Shown in pieces: positions 40,867 through 50,895 of a stretch of DNA of 64,000 nucleotides (position 1 is its first letter; every line of letters starts with the position of its first letter). Origin of the DNA: Sphingomonas sp. YR710 (GTDB lineage: Bacteria; Pseudomonadota; Alphaproteobacteria; Sphingomonadales; Sphingomonadaceae); contig NZ_FMZJ01000004.1 in NCBI RefSeq assembly GCF_900101455.1, positions 220,856 through 284,855 on the forward strand, written 5' to 3'. Position numbers and translations under genes: made by a program. A model generated the notes under the pieces. The model was not told where the DNA came from. It did no database searches and saw nothing but the letters and a program-made list of their open reading frames with translations.

Positions 40867-42996
40867 ATGACCAAGCGAGTTCGGCGTCGCGCGTTGCTTC
40901 TGATCTCAGGCATCCTGTTCACGGTTCCCGCTTATGCCGATGGCACCACGGATGGATCCAACGATATCGTTGTCACGGCGCGGCGCCTCGACGACGCGCG
41001 CGATGCGATCCTGCCGTCGCTTGGCGCGAGCGAGACGCTGTTCAATCGATCGGTCCTCGACAACCAGCCCGGCGGCGCCGATCGTGGCCTGTCACAGGTG
41101 CTTCTGCAGGCACCGGGGGTCACGCAGGACAGCTATGGCGCGATCCACGTCCGCAACGAGCATGCGAACCTCCAATATCGATTGGACGGCGTGATCGTCC
41201 CCGAGAGCATCTCGGGCTTTGGCCAGACGTTCGATCCGCGGCTGGCGGATTCGATTACGCTGATCACCGGCACCCTTCCCGCCCAATATGGCTATCGCAC
41301 CTCAGGCATCGTCAGTCTCGCGACCAAGAGCGGTGCATTCACCGATGGTGGGGAGATCAGCTATTATGGCGGCAGCCAGGGCACGATCGAGCCGAGTGCG
41401 ACCGTGCACGGATCGACCGGAAACCTGAACTATTTCTTCTCGGGCAGCTATTTGCAGAACGATCTTGGTGTCGAAAATCCAACGGCATCGAAAAATGCGA
41501 TCCACGATCGCACGCGCCAATATCGGGCGTTCGGCTATGTGTCCGATATCCTTTCGGACACGAGCCGGCTGACGCTGTTCGGCGGCACCGCCATCGGCAA
41601 GTTCCAGATCCCGAACAACCCGGATCAGACGCCGATGTTCACGCTGAACGGCCGGACGACGTTCGATTCCGCCCTGCTCGACCAGAATCAGCGCGAGACG
41701 ACGCATTACGGGGTGGCGGCCTATCAATATGCCGGCGAAGCGATCAATCTGCAGATCGCCCCGTTCATCCGCTATTCGCAGACCCGCTACACACCCGATC
41801 CGCAGGGTGGCGATATCATCTTCTCGGGCTCGAACGATCGCTCGCGCTTGTCGAGCCTCGCTTATGGCGTGCAGGCTGACGGCAGCTACACGCTTTCGGA
41901 CAGTCACAAATTGCGGTTCGGCATCTTCTTCCAGAACGAACGCACCCGATCAAATGTCGTATCGCAATTCTTCCCAGTCGACGCCAATGGCGATCAGACA
42001 ACCGACATCGCATCGTCGGCCACCGTCAGCGGCAGCAAGACCGGGCAGCTTTATGGTATCTACCTGCAGGATGAATGGTCGATCACACCGCTGCTGACCC
42101 TCAACTATGGCGCGCGCTTCGACGCGGTGCGCGCTTTCACGAGGGAGCAACAGCTCAGCCCCCGGATCAACTTGGTCTATAAGCCGACCGGCGCCACCAC
42201 CTTCCACGCCGGCTATGCGCGCAACTTCACCCCGCCGCCGCAGGAACTGATCGGCACCACGACGGTCGCGATATTTGCCGGCACGACCAGGGCATCCGAA
42301 ATCCCGTTCGGCGATCCTGTGCGCGCCGAGCGCGAGCATTATTTCGACGCCGGCGTCGAACAGAAGATCCATGGCGGATTCACGATCGGGCTCGATGCCT
42401 ATTACAAGAAAAAGACGAATTTGCTCGACGAGGGTCAGTTCGGATCGTCGCTTGTCCTGTCACCATTCAACTATGCCGACGGCTATGCCTGGGGTGTCGA
42501 ACTGCGTGCCGATTACACGCACGGGCCGCTTTCGCTCTATGCGAACGTCGCGCGCGGGCAGGAAAAGGGTCGCAACATCGTCTCCAGCCAGTTCTTCTTC
42601 GCGAAGGACGAACTCGCCTATATCGCCAATCACTATATCTTCACCGATCATTCGCAGCGCTGGACGGGATCGGGCGGCGGCAGCCTCACGCTTCACGACG
42701 GGATCGGCAAGTTCGTAACCAGCGTCGATTTCGTCTATGGCGACGGCCTGCGCGCCGAAGACCCGGCCGGGATCGTCCCGAATGGCGGTAAATTGCCATC
42801 CTATGTGCAGGTGAACCTCGGCCTCACCCAGAATTTCGATGGCCCCGGCATGTTAAAAGGGCTGTCGATCCGGTTCGACGTCACCAACCTGTTCGACAAA
42901 TCCTACGAAATCCGCGACGGCTCCGGCGTCGGCGTCGGCGCCCCGCAATTCGGCCCGCGGCGCGCGTTTTTCGGGGGGATCACGAAGTTTTTTTGA
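40867..42996 (+). CDS. TonB-dependent outer-membrane receptor
   Basis: 709 aa with a signal peptide (residues 1-24, RRALLLISGILFTVPAYA). The plug domain includes DIVVTARRLDDARDAILPSLG, SQVLLQAPGVTQDSYGAIHVRN and ITGTLPAQYGYRTSGIVSLATKSG; the barrel ends FGGITKFF with the terminal Phe. AAGGAA about 9 nt upstream supports ATG 40867. It lies 83 nt after the alpha-glucosidase. A sugar substrate is conceivable from the context, but the plug is not of the large maltose-receptor type, so I leave the ligand open. Confidence 0.92.
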   Translation: MTKRVRRRALLLISGILFTVPAYADGTTDGSNDIVVTARRLDDARDAILPSLGASETLFNRSVLDNQPGGADRGLSQVLLQAPGVTQDSYGAIHVRNEHANLQYRLDGVIVPESISGFGQTFDPRLADSITLITGTLPAQYGYRTSGIVSLATKSGAFTDGGEISYYGGSQGTIEPSATVHGSTGNLNYFFSGSYLQNDLGVENPTASKNAIHDRTRQYRAFGYVSDILSDTSRLTLFGGTAIGKFQIPNNPDQTPMFTLNGRTTFDSALLDQNQRETTHYGVAAYQYAGEAINLQIAPFIRYSQTRYTPDPQGGDIIFSGSNDRSRLSSLAYGVQADGSYTLSDSHKLRFGIFFQNERTRSNVVSQFFPVDANGDQTTDIASSATVSGSKTGQLYGIYLQDEWSITPLLTLNYGARFDAVRAFTREQQLSPRINLVYKPTGATTFHAGYARNFTPPPQELIGTTTVAIFAGTTRASEIPFGDPVRAEREHYFDAGVEQKIHGGFTIGLDAYYKKKTNLLDEGQFGSSLVLSPFNYADGYAWGVELRADYTHGPLSLYANVARGQEKGRNIVSSQFFFAKDELAYIANHYIFTDHSQRWTGSGGGSLTLHDGIGKFVTSVDFVYGDGLRAEDPAGIVPNGGKLPSYVQVNLGLTQNFDGPGMLKGLSIRFDVTNLFDKSYEIRDGSGVGVGAPQFGPRRAFFGGITKFF

Positions 42997-42999
42997 TCT

Positions 43000-43308
43000 T
43001 CATCGCGGCAGCGTAATCCCCAGCGCATCCTCGATATCCTGCCGCGAAAAGGTCCGCGATTCCTCGACGCCCTTGGCGATGATCAGCAGCAGGACCGAAT
43101 CGGACGCGAACGCGAGCGCCGGATATTTGCTTTTCAGGCTCGGCTCGAACGACCGGGCAAAGATGCCGATACGGTCGCGCAGACCGACATCGGGCTTCAT
43201 CACCACCGATCGCGTAAACACACGCCACCGCTCGGATGCGAGGTCGATCGCCTCGTCCATGATGGCCGACGCGGTTTCCTGTGCGGACTTCTTCCTGAAC
43301 GGCCACAT
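43000..43308 (-). CDS. Conserved hypothetical protein, 102 aa
   Basis: Soluble, mostly helical protein starting WPFRKKSAQETASAIMDEAIDLASERW. It contains KPDVGLRDRIGIFARSFEPSLKSKYPALAFASDSVLLLIIAKGV in its middle part (two pieces of one helical domain) and ends RQDIEDALGITLPR. I recognise no domain. The protein-like composition and clean start support a real gene. It is convergent with the upstream TonB receptor (3-nt gap) and divergent from the DUF2946 gene. Confidence 0.75.
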   Translation of the reverse strand: MWPFRKKSAQETASAIMDEAIDLASERWRVFTRSVVMKPDVGLRDRIGIFARSFEPSLKSKYPALAFASDSVLLLIIAKGVEESRTFSRQDIEDALGITLPR

Positions 43309-43385
43309 GGCGGTTTTTTATGACAGGATTGTCGCACTGTCGACCCGCGTGACATGGCGCGCGGCGCACGCTATGGGCGGGGTCG

Positions 43386-43790
43386 ATGGGGAATCTCCGC
43401 GCCTTTTTCTACCGGCACGCAACATTTGCGGCGCTGATCATCATCATGGCGATCGGCGTCCGCGCACTGTTGCCCACCGGCTATATGACGAGCGCGTCGA
43501 GCAGCGGCATGACGATCGAACTGTGTAGCGGCAGCGCCGGCCAGACGATCGCGATCGCGTTGCCGGGCAGCCCCGAATCCGATCATGGCGATCGCGGCAA
43601 GAGCCGCGCCGACGCGCCCTGCGCGTTCAGTGGCATCGGCGGAGGCGCGTTGACGGCTGCCGACCCGTTCGTGCTGGCCATCCTCGTCGCTTTCATCATG
43701 GCCGCCGGGTTGCGACCACGCACCATGTTCCTACCCGGGTGGCACGGCCATCTCCGCCCCCCGCTGCGAGGCCCGCCCGCAATCGCGTGA
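43386..43790 (+). CDS. DUF2946-family membrane/periplasmic protein
   Basis: 134 aa. N-terminal hydrophobic helix (ATFAALIIIMAIGVRALLPTGYM), then a Cys/His-containing middle (IELCSG, PESDHGDRG, APCAFSG) and a second helix (FVLAILVAFIMAAGL). RALLPTGYM is typical of DUF2946 (PF11162). The family commonly neighbours copper-type TonB receptors and PepSY proteins, as it does here, so a periplasmic metal-related role is likely. GGGCGGGG upstream of ATG 43386 can act as the ribosome site. Confidence 0.8.
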   Translation: MGNLRAFFYRHATFAALIIIMAIGVRALLPTGYMTSASSSGMTIELCSGSAGQTIAIALPGSPESDHGDRGKSRADAPCAFSGIGGGALTAADPFVLAILVAFIMAAGLRPRTMFLPGWHGHLRPPLRGPPAIA

Positions 43791-43860
43791 CGATCGCCGC
43801 GCCTTTGCCGCGGAGCCCGACAGCGATCCAATAGCCCGTCATTCCGGCTTTCGCTCATAC

Positions 43861-43928
43861 GCGCTGACTTAACGACCATCGCTGGCTCTGAAGCCCTCTC
43901 CCGCTTGCGGGAGAAGGCTTAAGTCAGC
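43861..43928. repeat. Short palindromic repeat (REP-like) before the copper-type receptor
   Basis: Outer inverted arms CGCTGACTTA (43861-43870) and TAAGTCAGCG (43919-43928) are exact reverse complements. Between them lies the hairpin CTCCCGCTTGCGGGAG, preceded by AGCCCT and followed by AAGGCTTAAG. The same CCCTCTCCCGCTTGCGGGAG unit with GCTTAAG ends occurs twice at 62821-62961. It occupies the 213-nt gap between the DUF2946 gene and the next receptor. Confidence 0.8.
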
Positions 43929-44003
43929 GTAAATGAGCCTTCGCTGGCATGACGAGGTGATGGATCGCGAACTCCAATCGCCATCGCGACCCAAGGTATT
44001 TTC

Positions 44004-46301
44004 ATGTCTTCCATTCTCTCCCGCCGCATCCTTGCGGCAACATTGCTCCTGCCCCTTGCCGGCCCGGCCTTTGCCGGGGAAACCGATGACGGCAATATTC
44101 TCGTCGTCGGCCAGAAGAACGCGCCGATCACCGTCGAGCCGCGCGGCCTGTCGGTCAGCCTCGGCGACGCGCAATTTGCCGGGGTCAACGCATTCAACAC
44201 CGAGGATCTGATCAAATATGCGCCCGATTTCTTCGTGCGCACCCGCTTCATCGGCGACAATAATGCCGTCCCCGGCTTCCGCGGCACGCACAGCACGCAA
44301 AGCGCGCGGGCCCTCGTGATGGTCGACGGCTTTGTCGTCTCCAACTTCCTCGGCAACAGCTTCAGCTTCCCGCCCGCATGGGGAATCGTCGCCCCTTCCG
44401 AGGTCAGGCAGTTCGATATCGTCTATGGCCCTTATTCGGCACGCTATCCGGGCAATTCGATGGGCGGCATCGTCAACATCACCACCCGGCCGCCGGATCG
44501 CACCGAGGCGTTCGGCACGGTGCAGGGCTTCGTCCAGCCCTACCGCCAATATGGCACCCATGACAGCTTCGCGGGCGGATCGGCCGAGGCCGGCTTCGCG
44601 CTCAAGCAGAAAGACGGCCCATTTTCGATCCGCGTCTCCGCACGGCGGCTGCAGAATGACGGTCAGCCGATGCAATTCTACCAGCTCGTCGCGGGCGGCA
44701 CAGGCGCCGCCACCGCAATCGGCGGCGGCGTTATCGACAAGGCGCTGATCACGCCAACGCCGGTTGCGGGCGACTATTCGGCCACGCGCACCCGGCAAGA
44801 TCAGGCGCGCGTGCAAATCCGCTTCGATCAGCGCGATGTCCATGTCGAGGGGCTGTTCACTTATTGGTGGAACGTCGAAAAGATGCTCCATCCGGTCAGC
44901 TATCTGAGCGATACAGCCGGCAATCCCTTTTACGGATCGAGCGCGAACAATGGTCGGGTGAGCCTCAACGGAACCATCTACACGTTGAACCCGGCCAGCA
45001 ACTTCAATCTCGCGATCAACAACAAGAATGAATGGCTCGGCGGCGTGAAGATCGGGGCGCCCGTCGCGGGCTTCGATATCCGGCTCAACCTCTCGACCCT
45101 GCAGTTCGATCGACAGGATGCCCGCCGGTCGAACGGCTATGCCGCCGGCATCACCGATGGCGCCGGCCAGCTGACCCAACAGGGGCCGACCGGCTGGGCC
45201 ACCGCCGATCTGCTCGCCACCCGCACGATCGGCGCGCACGCGATCGCCTTCGGCATCAACGGCAATGCCTACCGCACCGATCAATCGGTATTCGGCACAA
45301 GCGACTGGCGCGCTGCCGCCAACCCGATCCGGCGCACCGAAACCTTCGGCAAGACCCGCACCGTGGGCTTTTTCGCCGAGGATGAGATTGCACTTACCGA
45401 CACATTCCATGTCACCGCCGGCATTCGCGGCGACTTCTGGCGGGCTTATGCCGGCGGGCTCGGCGCGCTCGCCAGCAGCGGCGCGCAGGCGGGCCAGTTC
45501 GTTGCCCGGTCTTATGCGCCGCGGACGGACAGCGCGGTGAGCCCAAAACTCTCGGCCAAATGGGAGATCGCGCCCGACTGGGCGGCCGAACTGAGCCTCG
45601 CCACCGCCACCCGCTTCCCGACGGTCGGCGAACTGTTTCAAGGCGCACTGAACGGAGATGGCAGCTTCAACCAGAACAGCTTCGATCCCAATCTGAAGGC
45701 CGAACGCAGCCGCGACGCCAACCTGCTGGTCCGCCACAGGATCGGCCCGGTCGCGCTGACCGGCAGCGCCTTCTGGCAGCGCGTCCATGAAGCGATCTTC
45801 AGCTATGTCGGCGTCCTGCCGAACGGCGCGACCACATCGAGCTTCAAGAATATCGACCTGACCCGTCAATATGGCGTCGAACTGATCGCCGAGGCGCACA
45901 ACTGGCCGGCAGAAGGGCTCGATATCGACGCCAACGCCGCCTGGCTCGATGCGATCACGGTCCGCAATCGGGCCGATCCGGCATCAGAGGGCGTCCAGTT
46001 CCCGCGCATCCCGCGCTGGCGGCTCAACGGCAACATCCGCTACGCGCTGACTTCGCGCGTCCAGACGGTGATCGGCTTCCGTTTTGCGAGCCGGCCGAAC
46101 ACCGATCTCGACGGCCTCCAGCGTGGCGACACCTATGGCTACACCTCCGAGCTGTTCTCGCTCGATGCGAAGGTCAACTGGCGGTTGAAGGACGGGCTGC
46201 GGCTCTCGGCCGGGGTCAACAATATCACCAACGATCGGGCATGGGTGTTCCACCCTTATCCGCAGCGCACCTTCCTGGTCGAAGCGGGGTGGACATTATG
46301 A
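44004..46301 (+). CDS. TonB-dependent receptor, probable copper uptake (OprC-like)
   Basis: 765 aa with signal peptide 1-24 (RRILAATLLLPLAGPAFA). Plug: NILVVGQKNAPITVEPRGLSVSLG, FNTEDLIKYAPDFFVRTRF, and VRQFDIVYGPYSARYPGNSMGGIVNITT. The barrel ends RTFLVEAGWTL. The flanking DUF2946 and PepSY genes repeat the arrangement seen around the copper receptor OprC in Pseudomonas, so copper (or another metal complex) is the favoured ligand; this is context inference. Its stop overlaps the PepSY start (ATGA), implying coupled translation. Confidence 0.88.
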   Translation: MSSILSRRILAATLLLPLAGPAFAGETDDGNILVVGQKNAPITVEPRGLSVSLGDAQFAGVNAFNTEDLIKYAPDFFVRTRFIGDNNAVPGFRGTHSTQSARALVMVDGFVVSNFLGNSFSFPPAWGIVAPSEVRQFDIVYGPYSARYPGNSMGGIVNITTRPPDRTEAFGTVQGFVQPYRQYGTHDSFAGGSAEAGFALKQKDGPFSIRVSARRLQNDGQPMQFYQLVAGGTGAATAIGGGVIDKALITPTPVAGDYSATRTRQDQARVQIRFDQRDVHVEGLFTYWWNVEKMLHPVSYLSDTAGNPFYGSSANNGRVSLNGTIYTLNPASNFNLAINNKNEWLGGVKIGAPVAGFDIRLNLSTLQFDRQDARRSNGYAAGITDGAGQLTQQGPTGWATADLLATRTIGAHAIAFGINGNAYRTDQSVFGTSDWRAAANPIRRTETFGKTRTVGFFAEDEIALTDTFHVTAGIRGDFWRAYAGGLGALASSGAQAGQFVARSYAPRTDSAVSPKLSAKWEIAPDWAAELSLATATRFPTVGELFQGALNGDGSFNQNSFDPNLKAERSRDANLLVRHRIGPVALTGSAFWQRVHEAIFSYVGVLPNGATTSSFKNIDLTRQYGVELIAEAHNWPAEGLDIDANAAWLDAITVRNRADPASEGVQFPRIPRWRLNGNIRYALTSRVQTVIGFRFASRPNTDLDGLQRGDTYGYTSELFSLDAKVNWRLKDGLRLSAGVNNITNDRAWVFHPYPQRTFLVEAGWTL

Positions 46302-47635
46302 GCGTCAAGGCACCCGGAACGCGCTGGTACAATGCCGTCTGGCGCTGGCATTTCTATGCCGGAATGCTCTGTATCCCGTTCATCCTGTGGCTGGCGATCA
46401 CCGGATCGATCTATTTGTGGAAGCCGCAGATCGAGGCGCGGATCGACGAGCCCTATGCGCATCTGGGTGGTGGCGCGCCGCGCGCTACCGCCGCTGCGAT
46501 CGCCCGGGCGGCGGTCGCCGCCGTGCCCGGATCGATGTTCCATCGCTATCAGCTGCCCGATAGCGAGGATCAGGCCGTTCAGGTGATTGTAGGGAAGGAA
46601 CATCGCGATATCCGCGTCTATGTCGATCCCCGCACGTTGCAGATCCTCAAGACCGTCGCTGAGGACGATCGGTTCATGCGGCTGATCTTCCGCCTGCACG
46701 GCGAGCTGATGATCGGCGATCCGGGCAGCTGGATCGTCGAGACGGCTGCCTGCTGGGCGATCGTCATGATCCTGAGCGGGCTCTATCTGTGGTGGCCGCG
46801 CGGGATGAAGGGATTGAGCGGCGTGCTGTGGCCGCGCCTTCATCGCGGCGGCCGCGCCTTCTGGCGCGACATTCATGCGGTGACCGGTATCTGGATCGGC
46901 TTCCTGGGGCTGGCGTTGATCCTCACCGGCCTACCCTGGGCCAATGGCTGGGGCGGATATCTGAAGGAGGTTCGCGCGCTCACCGGCGCCACCGATGGTC
47001 CGCAGGACTGGACCACCAGCTCGCATGAGGGACATGGCGGAATGGCGATGGGCGATCATGTCGGGCGTCGCGGCATGTCGATGGACCATGCGGCGGTCGA
47101 CCTCGCGCCGCTGGACAGGATCATCGCCAATGTCGCGCCGCTGGGTCTCGCCGCGCCGGTGCTGATCGTCCCGCCGATCCGTCATGACGGGCTGTGGACC
47201 GCCAAGTCCGACGCCGCCGATCGCCCGCTGCGCGCCAAACTGACGATCGATGGCGCCAGCGGCACGATCGTCAAGCGCGAGGATTTCGCCGATCGCCACT
47301 GGATCGATCGTGCGGTCGGCTATGGCGTGGCGGGGCATGAGGGGCAGCTGTTCGGGCTGGCCAACCAGTTGCTCGGCACCCTGACCGCGCTCGGGCTGGT
47401 TCTGCTCGCCGGATCGGGCGCGATCTTGTGGTGGCGGCGGCGACCGATCGGGCTGCTGGGGGCGCCGATTCCGCTGGGCCGCCCGAAATTCGGTATCGGA
47501 TTGATCGCCTTCATCGTCGCGCTGGGGCTGATCTTTCCGATGTTCGGCGCAACGCTGATCGCGATACTGCTGGCGGAGCGGATTGCGTTTCGGCGAATGA
47601 AGGCGGTTTCGGCATGGCTTGGACTGCGCGCCTGA
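46298..47635 (+). CDS. PepSY-domain inner-membrane protein with His/Met-rich loop
   Basis: 445 aa; ATG 46298 overlaps the receptor stop. About four transmembrane helices (near 13-42, 146-166, 190-212 and the C-terminal pair) with PepSY regions in the periplasmic loops, including DPRTLQILKT. HFYAGMLCIPFILWLAITG and RDIHAVTGIWIGFLGL carry conserved His that could bind heme or metal. Residues 243-264 are a loop with H243, H246, M249, M251, H254, M260, M262 and H264, a typical Cu(I)/Cu(II)-binding composition. Likely a reductase-like partner releasing metal brought in by the receptor. Confidence 0.87.
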   Translation: MSVKAPGTRWYNAVWRWHFYAGMLCIPFILWLAITGSIYLWKPQIEARIDEPYAHLGGGAPRATAAAIARAAVAAVPGSMFHRYQLPDSEDQAVQVIVGKEHRDIRVYVDPRTLQILKTVAEDDRFMRLIFRLHGELMIGDPGSWIVETAACWAIVMILSGLYLWWPRGMKGLSGVLWPRLHRGGRAFWRDIHAVTGIWIGFLGLALILTGLPWANGWGGYLKEVRALTGATDGPQDWTTSSHEGHGGMAMGDHVGRRGMSMDHAAVDLAPLDRIIANVAPLGLAAPVLIVPPIRHDGLWTAKSDAADRPLRAKLTIDGASGTIVKREDFADRHWIDRAVGYGVAGHEGQLFGLANQLLGTLTALGLVLLAGSGAILWWRRRPIGLLGAPIPLGRPKFGIGLIAFIVALGLIFPMFGATLIAILLAERIAFRRMKAVSAWLGLRA

Positions 47636-47665
47636 GCGGGCCCGGCCACATGCAACCTGTCGCGA

Positions 47666-49036
47666 TCAAACCCCGGACGGCATGGCCGTCGCTTGCGGCT
47701 CGAAGTTCAGCTTGCGCCCGAGCTGGTGCCGGAGCAGCAACAGGCTTATCGCCGCCTGTAGCAGCACCGAAGCCACCGACAAGTGCCAGAAATCGTGCAG
47801 CTGCGCACCGGGCCGGTGCGCCAGCCAGATCACCGGCAGGACAAAGGTCAGCAGCCGGCTGCCGCTGCTCAACAATACGGGCCTGGTGTTCCCGAGCGCC
47901 TGAAACATCCCCGAACAGGAGAAGATCAGGCCGATCGCCAGGAAATTCCACGACGAGATGTGGAGATATTCCGCCCCGATCGCCACCACATTGGGATTGC
48001 GGGTGAACGGGTAGATCAGGATTTCCGGCTTGATCTGGCAGAGCAGGGTCAGCGTTACCATGATGGCGCTGCTGATCGTCGCGGATCGCGCGAAGGTGCC
48101 GATCACCCGATCGCCCCGCCGCGCGCCGAAATTCTGGCCGGCGATCGGCGCCGCCGCGAACGCGACCGCCATCGCCGGCAGGAAGATCGACTGCGAAATG
48201 CGCGCGCCGATGCCGAACGCCGCCTGCGCATCCGAACCGAAATCGCGAATGATCGCGAAAACGACGCCGTTGATGATGAACATCAGCACGAATTCGCCTG
48301 CGGACGGAAAGCCGATCGCGACGATCCGCCGCCAGACCGGAAATCGTGGCGCCAGGCTGGGCAGATGCAACACCAGATTTTTCTGGAAGTGATTGAATCG
48401 CAAGGCGAGAACGAAGATGCCGATCGACGTGGCGATCGAGCTCGCGAGGCCGGCACCGGCGACGCCGAGCGGATGGCCGGTGCCCCAGCCGGCGATCAGG
48501 ATCGGCGCCAGCAGCGCATTCACCAGCACCGTCATCGACTGGATCATCATCGGCGGGCCCACGACGCCGGACGCGCGCAGCGCCGAGCCGATGGCACTCA
48601 TCGGGAACATGCAGGCGAGCGATGGCAGGAACGCCATCAGGTAGATTTCGGCCTGCCGGGACGTCGCCGGATCCGCGCCCAGTGCCCGCACGCCGATCAC
48701 GCCCAGCGTGTAGCCGATCACCAGGGTGAACAAAGCGGTGACCAGCGACAATGACAACGCCTGATCGAAGACGAGCTGTGCGTCGCCATCGTCCTTGCGC
48801 CCGATCGCCTGCGCGATCAGCGACAGCGCGCCGACCGCGATCAACTGGCTGGCCGCCATCCCGATGAAGGTCGAGACACCGGCGGTCGAAACACCGGCTA
48901 CCGCCACCGGACCAAGACGCGACACGAAATAGAGATCGATCAGCAGATATAATGTCTGCACGATCAGTCCGATCCCGATGAAGGCCGCCATTCCCAACAA
49001 GTGTCGGGTGATCGATCCCTGCGTCAGATCCCGCAT
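47666..49036 (-). CDS. MATE-family efflux transporter
   Basis: 456 aa, about 12 transmembrane helices. TGGAGGA precedes ATG 49036 with ideal spacing, favouring it over 49057. The start LTQGSITRHLLGMAAFIGIG and the first-half LYLLIDLYFVSRLGPVAVAGVS are MATE hallmarks, repeated in the second half as AMAVAFAAAPIAGQNFGARR. These pumps export cationic drugs or metabolites with H+ or Na+. Convergent with the PepSY gene (30-nt gap without a clear terminator) and divergent from the PhoD-like gene. Confidence 0.93.
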   Translation of the reverse strand: MRDLTQGSITRHLLGMAAFIGIGLIVQTLYLLIDLYFVSRLGPVAVAGVSTAGVSTFIGMAASQLIAVGALSLIAQAIGRKDDGDAQLVFDQALSLSLVTALFTLVIGYTLGVIGVRALGADPATSRQAEIYLMAFLPSLACMFPMSAIGSALRASGVVGPPMMIQSMTVLVNALLAPILIAGWGTGHPLGVAGAGLASSIATSIGIFVLALRFNHFQKNLVLHLPSLAPRFPVWRRIVAIGFPSAGEFVLMFIINGVVFAIIRDFGSDAQAAFGIGARISQSIFLPAMAVAFAAAPIAGQNFGARRGDRVIGTFARSATISSAIMVTLTLLCQIKPEILIYPFTRNPNVVAIGAEYLHISSWNFLAIGLIFSCSGMFQALGNTRPVLLSSGSRLLTFVLPVIWLAHRPGAQLHDFWHLSVASVLLQAAISLLLLRHQLGRKLNFEPQATAMPSGV

Positions 49037-49175
49037 CCGCGTCCTCCAGGCCCCCACCAGCCAAGGCGCCGGTTCGCGCCATCAGGCTACCCTAAGGCCG
49101 GCCAGCCAGCAATGTTGTGATCGACCCGCTCCGCACCGTCATAATCCCGCCATTTCCGCGATGCACCATCGGCGC

Positions 49176-50732
49176 ATGTCGATAATGCTCACCCGCCGCA
49201 GCCTGATCGCCGGAGCCGGCGCCGGCCTGCTCGCAGCGCCCGCGATCATCCGCGCGCAGCAGCTGTTCCGCAACTATCCGTTCCGGCTCGGCATCGCTTC
49301 GGGCGATCCCACGCATGACGGCTTCGTGCTGTGGACCCGCCTCGCCCCCGATCCGCTCGACGATACCGGCGGAATGCCGATGCAGCCGGTGGAAATCGAT
49401 TGGTTCGTCTATGATGATCCGATGCGCAAGGCGATCGTCCAGCAGGGCAAGGTGCTCGCCCGGCCCGAACTCGCGCATTCGGTGCATGTCGAAGTCAGCG
49501 GTCTCCAGCCTGACCGGCCTTATTGGTATCGCTTCGTCGTCGGCCGCGACAAGACGATCATCGGCCGAACGCGGACCATGCCGCGGCCCGATACGCCGCT
49601 CGACCGGCTGCGTTTCGGCGTTGCGGGATGCCAGGCCTATGAGGATGGGCTCTACACCGCCTATCGCCATCTGGCCGGTGAGGATGTCGCCTTCGTGTGG
49701 CATTATGGCGACTATATCTACGAGGATCGCGGCGTTTCGGCCCCGATGGACCATATCGGTACGCCGATCGCGCATGTCCGCGATATTCAGGGCAGCGAAT
49801 GCTATTCGCTCGGCGATTATCGCCGCCGCTATGCCCAGTATAAATGCGATCCCGACCTGCAGACCGCCCATGCCAATGCGCCATGGTTCGTCACCTTCGA
49901 CGATCATGAGGTGGTCAACGACTGGACCGGACTCGACACCCCGAAGAAGACCCCGCGCGAGTTGTTCGCGCTGCGCCGCGCCGGGGCGTTCCAGGCCTAT
50001 TACGAGCATATGCCGCTGCGCCCACTCTCCTTCCCGACCCGGGGCGACATGCAAATCTATCGCCGCAGCCGGTTCGGCAATCTGATGGATGCGCATTTCC
50101 TCGACACCCGGCAGTTCCGGAGCGCCCAGCCATGTGGCGGAGAATTTTCGCCGATCTGCGATGGCACCGCCGATCCCAAGGCATCTGTGATGGGCCTGCC
50201 GCAGGAGGAATGGCTGGCGAAGGGCCTGCATGCGAAAGGCGCGCACTGGAACTTCGTCGCCCAGCAGGTGATGATGATGCCGATCGACCGGCGCACAGGC
50301 GGCGAGGCGAAGCTGATCCGCAACATGGATAGCTGGGCCGGCTATGATGCGCCGCGCGAACGGATGCTCGCTAGCATGGCCGGGCTCGGCAATGTCGTGG
50401 TGATGGCCGGCGACGAGCATCAGAATTTCGCCGGCGAACTGCGTCGGAACAATGGCGCCGGCGAAGCGGTGGCGGTGGAATTCGTCTCCACCTCGATCAG
50501 CTCGGGCGGCAGCGGCAGCGATCAGCGCGACGGCGCGGACAAGATCCTGGCTGAAAATCCGTTTCTCAAATTCTCGAACGATCAGCGCGGCTATATGTTG
50601 TGCGAGGTCACGCCCGACACATGGCGGGCGCAGTTTCGCGTGATCGACAAGGTCCACGAACCGGGTGGCGTCATGTCGACGCGCAAGACAGCGATCGTCG
50701 AACGCGGCAAGCCCGCGCTCAGCCTTTCCTGA
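49176..50732 (+). CDS. PhoD-like alkaline phosphatase, Tat-exported
   Basis: 518 aa from ATG 49176 (ATG 49185 is possible). The N-terminus [15 protein letters not shown] with a following AxA-type site is a twin-arginine signal. The mature protein starts with the PhoD N-domain ([23 protein letters not shown]) and then the metallophosphatase: [35 protein letters not shown] and [10 protein letters not shown], which supply Asp/His/Asn ligands for Fe/Ca. It hydrolyses phosphodi- or monoesters in the periplasm, usually for phosphate scavenging. The end overlaps the DUF1289 gene tail-to-tail by 14 nt. Confidence 0.92.
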   Translation: MSIMLTRRSLIAGAGAGLLAAPAIIRAQQLFRNYPFRLGIASGDPTHDGFVLWTRLAPDPLDDTGGMPMQPVEIDWFVYDDPMRKAIVQQGKVLARPELAHSVHVEVSGLQPDRPYWYRFVVGRDKTIIGRTRTMPRPDTPLDRLRFGVAGCQAYEDGLYTAYRHLAGEDVAFVWHYGDYIYEDRGVSAPMDHIGTPIAHVRDIQGSECYSLGDYRRRYAQYKCDPDLQTAHANAPWFVTFDDHEVVNDWTGLDTPKKTPRELFALRRAGAFQAYYEHMPLRPLSFPTRGDMQIYRRSRFGNLMDAHFLDTRQFRSAQPCGGEFSPICDGTADPKASVMGLPQEEWLAKGLHAKGAHWNFVAQQVMMMPIDRRTGGEAKLIRNMDSWAGYDAPRERMLASMAGLGNVVVMAGDEHQNFAGELRRNNGAGEAVAVEFVSTSISSGGSGSDQRDGADKILAENPFLKFSNDQRGYMLCEVTPDTWRAQFRVIDKVHEPGGVMSTRKTAIVERGKPALSLS

Positions 50733-50895
50733 TCGGCGTGCCCCGCGCCGGCAATCGCGCCAGCACGGCGCGGCGCCAGGCATCGCTTTGCGATCCCCAG
50801 CCGGCGATCTCATCAAGCGTCCGCAGGCAGCCGCGACAATAGCCGCTGGCACGATCGATCTGGCAGATCTTGTTGCAGGGCGATTCGACGGTCAT
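50719..50895 (-). CDS. DUF1289 small Cys-rich protein
   Basis: 58 aa from ATG 50895 (62 aa if from 50907). It carries the DUF1289 pattern [26 protein letters not shown] with four Cys, then GW and a basic tail. A metal-binding fold is likely; function unknown. The start overlaps the cofC stop (50892), so it is co-translated with the F420 genes although DUF1289 proteins occur widely outside such clusters. Confidence 0.88.
   Translation of the reverse strand: MTVESPCNKICQIDRASGYCRGCLRTLDEIAGWGSQSDAWRRAVLARLPARGTPIRKG

Noticed and set aside
40867..42996. Calling this TonB receptor a maltodextrin receptor because of the glg/alpha-glucosidase neighbours.
   Set aside because: It is about 300 residues shorter than known maltose receptors of Caulobacter type and has no sugar-specific motif I recognise.
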